Origin: an uncultured bacterium
Lineage (GTDB): Bacteria > Acidobacteriota > UBA890
Assembly: GCA_937922775.1 (NCBI GenBank)
Contig: CALAKE010000518.1
Coordinates: 1 to 8,517 of the forward strand
Length of the DNA: 8,517 bases
Direction of reading: 5' to 3'
Each line of letters opens with the position of its first letter. Within the stretch, counting starts at the first letter, position 1. The notes below the pieces were generated by a model that was not told the origin of the DNA, searched no databases, and worked only from the letters and a program-made list of their open reading frames with translations. Made by a program: the position numbers and the translations under genes. Below are positions 6,082-8,517 of the stretch, piece by piece.

Positions 6082-7365
6082 GTGGCACGCATGTATTTCC
6101 CTCTCGCGCGCAACGTCTCTATTGCCACGCTCTTCCTCCTTGCGGTGACTTCCGCTGGGTGCGGCAATTCCCGCGAAGTCGGCTCACCGGACGAGACCAC
6201 AGAAGAGGCTACGGTGGGTAACCCGGCCGCAACCGAGACCATCCGTATCGCGGTGTTCAACGTCGAGGACCTGAGTACGGAGAAGCTCACCCAGATCGAT
6301 GCGGGCGGCATCGGCACACACCCGCAAGCCCGCGCCGCGGCACAGATCATCCAAAGGGTGAGGCCGGATGTTCTTGTGCTCAACGAGATCAGCCATGATT
6401 ACGAGGCTGCTGAACAGGGGCTCGACCTCAACGCGCGACGATTCGCCGCAGCCTACTTGGCCACAGGCGAGAATCCCATCGACTACCCGTATGTGTTTGC
6501 GGCACCGAACAACACGGGCATCCGCTCCGGGCTCGACCTCGACAATGACGGGATCGCCGCCGGTGTTGCCGAGCAGGGCGATCGTGTCCACGGCGAAGAT
6601 AGCTTCGGCTTCGGCCTCTATCCGGGGCAGTACTCGATGGCCGTACTGTCGCGGTTTCCGATCGATGCGGACGGGACGAGGACTTTCCAGGAGTTCCTGT
6701 GGAAGGACCTTCCCGGCAACCATATCCCCCCGGGCTATTTCAGCCCCGAGGTGCTGCAGATCTTCCGGCTCTCCAGCAAGTCACACTGGGACGTGCCGAT
6801 TCGAATCGGCGAGCATGCTGTGCGCCTGTTCGTCAGCCACCCGACGCCACCTGTTTTCGACGGCCACGAGGACAAGAACGGCCGTCGCAACTTCGACGAG
6901 ATCAGGTTCTGGGTCGAGTACCTGGACAATGGTGAATCGATCTACGACGACGCCGGCGGCCGCGGTGGCTTCGGCTCCGACGCGCCGTTCGTCATCCTCG
7001 GTGACTTGAACGCCTACCCGGGCTCGCCGGAAGGCGTGTATGACGGCAAGTCCGCTATCGCGCAGCTTCTCGACCACCCTCGCGTCCGGGACACGGGAGA
7101 GCTCGCCACGAGCAGGGGCGCGCTGGAGCGAGGAGCGGATGATGCCGGCGGGGAGCCAGGGCCGCCGCGCCTTCTGGAACGTGCGACCGCGAGCTGGGCC
7201 GGCGGCGTCCGTGTCGACTACGTGCTGCCTAGCACGAGCTTGGCCGTGCTGGACGGCGGTGTCTTCTGGCCGTCCGGGGAAGAAGACGCCCTCGGACGCG
7301 AGCTCGCCGAACGGGCCTCCGACCATCACCTCGTCTGGATCGACGTTTCGCTCGGGCGCCGCTAG
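6082..7365 (+). CDS. Lipoprotein of the endonuclease/exonuclease/phosphatase (EEP) family
   Basis: 427 residues from the GTG at 6082, chosen because GGGGG lies 7 bases upstream and gives a classic lipoprotein signal (basic start, hydrophobic stretch, LAVTSAGC with the lipidated Cys at 27). The ATG at 6058, overlapping the previous stop by 8 bp, and the ATG at 6091 are alternatives. The mature part has the EEP metallohydrolase motifs in order: IAVFNVEDL (N60), LVLNEIS (E102), FVSHPTPP (H253), ILGDLNAYP (D308, N310), RVDYVLPS (D379) and SDHH (D414-H415). These residues bind divalent metal and activate water to cleave a phosphodiester or phosphomonoester; DNA, RNA, nucleotides, inositol phosphates and sphingomyelin are all substrates within the superfamily. 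Lipidation implies action in the periplasm or at the outer membrane, perhaps on extracellular nucleic acid for phosphate (inference). All catalytic residues appear intact. Confidence 0.9.
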   Translation: MARMYFPLARNVSIATLFLLAVTSAGCGNSREVGSPDETTEEATVGNPAATETIRIAVFNVEDLSTEKLTQIDAGGIGTHPQARAAAQIIQRVRPDVLVLNEISHDYEAAEQGLDLNARRFAAAYLATGENPIDYPYVFAAPNNTGIRSGLDLDNDGIAAGVAEQGDRVHGEDSFGFGLYPGQYSMAVLSRFPIDADGTRTFQEFLWKDLPGNHIPPGYFSPEVLQIFRLSSKSHWDVPIRIGEHAVRLFVSHPTPPVFDGHEDKNGRRNFDEIRFWVEYLDNGESIYDDAGGRGGFGSDAPFVILGDLNAYPGSPEGVYDGKSAIAQLLDHPRVRDTGELATSRGALERGADDAGGEPGPPRLLERATASWAGGVRVDYVLPSTSLAVLDGGVFWPSGEEDALGRELAERASDHHLVWIDVSLGRR

Positions 7366-7445
7366 TGTGTCCACTCGATCTCGGGCTCGTCTCTCGTCCT
7401 CCGGCACGCTGTGCCCGGCATCTGATACGGCCGCGATCTGCCGGC

Positions 7446-7700
7446 TCAGGCCGCGGGCACTCCAGCGCCCTTCGCCGCCGCCTTCAGCGTCCTGTCGAGC
7501 GTTGCCAGGGGGAGCCCGAGCCGCAGCGCCAACTCCAGATAGGTGGCATCGTAGGCCGAGAGCTTGAATCGTCGGGCCAGGCTCAGGACACCATCGACGA
7601 TTTCTGTCACTGGAGTGTCGTCTATCTCGATCGGCAGGCCCCGCTCGAGCGATAAGATGCGCGTCGTCTCCGCTTCCTTGATCCGGCCACCGTGGCGCTC
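7446..7700 (-). pseudogene. 5'-truncated VapC-type PIN-domain toxin remnant
   Basis: On the minus strand the frame ending in TGA at 7446-7448 reads GRIKEAETTRILSL, IEIDDTPVTEIVDGVLSLAR, FKLSAYDATYLELALRLG, LPLATLDRTLKAAAKGAGV, which is the C-terminal 80 or so residues of a VapC PIN ribonuclease (normally about 130-135). It keeps the two later acidic sites (Asp of SAYDA and of ATLDR) but lacks the first part, with the first catalytic Asp (usually in a VDAS-like motif) and the Glu-containing helix. There is no start codon: the frame meets TAA at 7719-7721 and no ATG or GTG with a ribosome-binding site lies between. No antitoxin gene is next to it. I infer a dead toxin gene cut by a rearrangement near 7690-7700, where the plus-strand membrane ORF begins. 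There is no internal stop or frameshift in what remains, so the loss may be recent. Confidence 0.75.
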
Positions 7701-7961
7701 GTCTTTGTCGCGCCGATCTTACTCCTGGGTGCCACCACGGGGATTCTGGGCATCATCATCGGCATCAGGCTTCTGAGCCTGGAGAATGACCTGCAGTACC
7801 TCATACGACCGCTCGGGGTGGTATCGATCATCGGTGGCACCTGTTTCGCCGTGGTGATCCTCGCGCCCCTCGGCTACCTGATGCTGATCGCCCAGAACGT
7901 CGTTCTGGCGCTGATGTTCTTCCGCGCCAACGAGTCGGAGCCGGAGGTGGAGTTCGTCTAG
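7692..7961 (+). CDS. Short membrane protein, possibly a 3' gene fragment
   Basis: 89 residues from a GTG at 7692. Hydrophobic helices lie at about 2-26, 40-62 and 60-77 (PLGVVSIIGGTCFAVVILAP, then YLMLIAQNVVLALMFF), with an amphipathic linker (LLSLENDLQYLIR) between the first two and an acidic Glu-rich tail. The Gly pattern and helix quality look like a real membrane protein. The start is poor: no ATG, no ribosome-binding site, and upstream the frame runs only to a TAA at 7653. The 5' edge coincides with the break in the opposing vapC remnant. I think this is the 3' part of a longer membrane protein whose head was lost with that of vapC. If it is expressed as is, it would be a three-helix inner-membrane protein of unknown role. 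Confidence 0.5.
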   Translation: MALVFVAPILLLGATTGILGIIIGIRLLSLENDLQYLIRPLGVVSIIGGTCFAVVILAPLGYLMLIAQNVVLALMFFRANESEPEVEFV

Positions 7962-8136
7962 GTGTACGTGCGGCGGTCCAACTTCCATGTCTGAGCTGCC
8001 GAGGCGGTCTGGTGAGCGCACGCTGGCGATGGTCGCGTGGCCCGGCGCTGCCGCTTCCTCGTCCACCGAGGCTGCACGGAAAGCCGTGAACGGCCTGCCA
8101 GATGCCGGCGAACCAGGTAAGATCAGAGAGATCGCG

Positions 8137-8162
8137 CTCACAGAAGCGCCTACTTCTGTGAG
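8137..8162. repeat. Perfect 10-bp inverted repeat, 6-base loop
   Basis: CTCACAGAAG (8137-8146) and CTTCTGTGAG (8153-8162) are exact reverse complements around a 6-base loop CGCCTA. No T-run follows on either strand, so it is not a standard intrinsic terminator. It could be a protein-binding site or the stem of a small RNA. It lies in the 269-bp stretch without a convincing gene (7962-8230). Confidence 0.6.
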
Positions 8163-8169
8163 AAGCGGC

Positions 8170-8197
8170 GGGAAAAGCCAGTCGACCGGCCTTTCCC
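8170..8197. repeat. Second stem-loop, 10-bp arms with one mismatch
   Basis: GGGAAAAGCC (8170-8179) and GGCCTTTCCC (8188-8197) pair with one mismatch across an 8-base loop. It starts 8 bp after the previous hairpin and ends 33 bp before the tRNA gene. There is no T-run after it. Two adjacent stems in a non-coding stretch suggest a structured RNA or regulatory region, but no known RNA family is recognised. Confidence 0.45.
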
Positions 8198-8230
8198 CGA
8201 ACATCTTGTGCCGATCAGCTTTCCACGGCT

Positions 8231-8325
8231 GGAGGGGTAGCGAAGCCAGGCCGTACCGCGCTCGACTCGAAATCGAGTTCTCGGGGTATAAACCCGGGAC
8301 GTGGGTTCGAATCCCACCCCCTCCG
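8231..8325 (+). tRNA. tRNA-Ser (anticodon CGA)
   Basis: 95 bases, a class II tRNA with a long variable arm. The acceptor stem GGAGGGG (8231-8237) pairs with CCCCTCC (8318-8324); the discriminator is G at 8325. The anticodon stem CTCGA/TCGAG (8261-8265, 8273-8277) encloses the loop CTCGAAA, with anticodon CGA at 8268-8270, reading UCG codons. The variable arm is about 8278-8300 with a CGGG/CCCG stem. The T arm is GTGGG, TTCGAAT, CCCAC (8301-8317). CCA is not encoded (CCT follows), so it must be added by the nucleotidyltransferase. UCG is a common serine codon in GC-rich genomes. It is intact, and no duplicated 3' end is seen in this window to indicate an integrated element. Confidence 0.96.
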
Positions 8326-8342
8326 CCTTTTCTTTGTCTCGA

Positions 8343-8363
8343 GCACCCGTCGCGGGCGCTTTC
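8343..8363 (+). terminator. Weak terminator-like hairpin after tRNA-Ser
   Basis: GCACCCG (8343-8349) and CGGGCGC (8353-8359) pair with one A-C mismatch around a 3-base loop TCG and are followed by TTT. The T-run is short. Its position 17 bp after the tRNA fits termination of the tRNA transcript, but the signal is weak. Confidence 0.35.
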
Positions 8364-8421
8364 ATGTGCCAGGATTCCGCCTGTCGAATGGCCTTGGCCG
8401 CCGCCCTGGAAGACCGCGGGA

Positions 8422-8517
8422 TCAGCGGGCCTCTTCCAGATCCATTAGCCAGATGTCGCTCTCCCGCTGGTGGATGGAGAAATAGAAGTTCTCGTCGTCG
8501 GTGGCGAACATCTCCCG
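8422..8517 (-). CDS. C-terminal end of a gene cut by the window edge
   Basis: Only the last 31 codons and a TGA (8422-8424) are visible on the minus strand; the 5' part lies beyond 8517. The sequence includes MFATDDENFYFSIHQ and RESDIWLMDLEE. A pattern of FYF, a few residues, then ESDIWxMxL is what I recall from the last blade of WD40/TolB-type (PD40) beta-propellers, often at the C-terminus of bacterial Ser/Thr kinases or of exported propeller proteins. The kinase part is not visible, so only a propeller-like tail can be proposed. It is convergent with the tRNA gene. Confidence 0.5.
   Translation of the reverse strand, partial: REMFATDDENFYFSIHQRESDIWLMDLEEAR

Noticed and set aside
7446..7500. 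A frameshift near the 3' end of the vapC remnant
   Set aside because: On re-reading the complement, the frame runs cleanly through AAKGAGVPAA to a TGA; there is no frameshift.
1111..7700. Pairing the ribbon-helix-helix protein with the VapC remnant as a toxin-antitoxin system
   Set aside because: They are over 6 kb apart, on opposite strands, and the toxin part lacks its first half.
7987..8448. A 153-residue plus-strand frame
   Set aside because: It runs straight through the intact tRNA-Ser gene and both stem-loops, and has no recognisable domain or hydrophobic pattern.

Overview
The window is GC-rich, bacterial and chromosomal in character. It carries mostly single-copy envelope and housekeeping-type genes on both strands, one tRNA, and no transposase, integrase, phage gene or CRISPR array. 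An exported HEAT-repeat/cyclophilin fusion, many exported proteins of no obvious pathway, and a right-edge gene tail resembling the end of Ser/Thr-kinase/beta-propeller proteins would fit Gemmatimonadota or a related environmental lineage. That placement is inference only; there is no rRNA or marker gene to test it.

Left part (1-2243). A secreted VasI/TagO-like protein (72-764, minus) faces a small ribbon-helix-helix protein (1111-1461, plus) across a 346-bp intergenic region. That region holds a degenerate repeated motif and an inverted repeat close to the ribbon-helix-helix gene. A membrane-anchored mini J-domain protein (1580-1912, plus) follows, convergent with a 68-residue membrane protein (1990-2196, minus).

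Centre (2244-6065). A 725-residue exported HEAT-repeat protein ends in a cyclophilin-type prolyl isomerase domain. It converges, with a 7-bp gap, on a small Met-rich secreted protein (4429-4830, minus). This is divergent from an AI-2E/PerM family membrane protein (5037-6065), which runs directly into a lipoprotein of the endonuclease/exonuclease/phosphatase family (6082-7365).

Right part (7366-8517). This is the disturbed end. A 5'-truncated VapC-type PIN toxin gene (minus) abuts, head to head, a short membrane-protein ORF (plus) that lacks a convincing start; both look like 3' remnants meeting near 7690. A 269-bp non-coding stretch then holds two stem-loops, followed by an intact tRNA-Ser(CGA), a weak terminator-like hairpin, and the last 31 codons of a minus-strand gene running off the edge.

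Most intact genes are envelope-directed: six of the nine complete ones start with a signal peptide or an N-terminal membrane segment, and a seventh is a multi-spanning membrane protein. I do not see a coherent new multigene system. The items most worth a second look are the HEAT-cyclophilin fusion, the VasI-like protein without type VI secretion genes beside it, and the broken junction near 7690.
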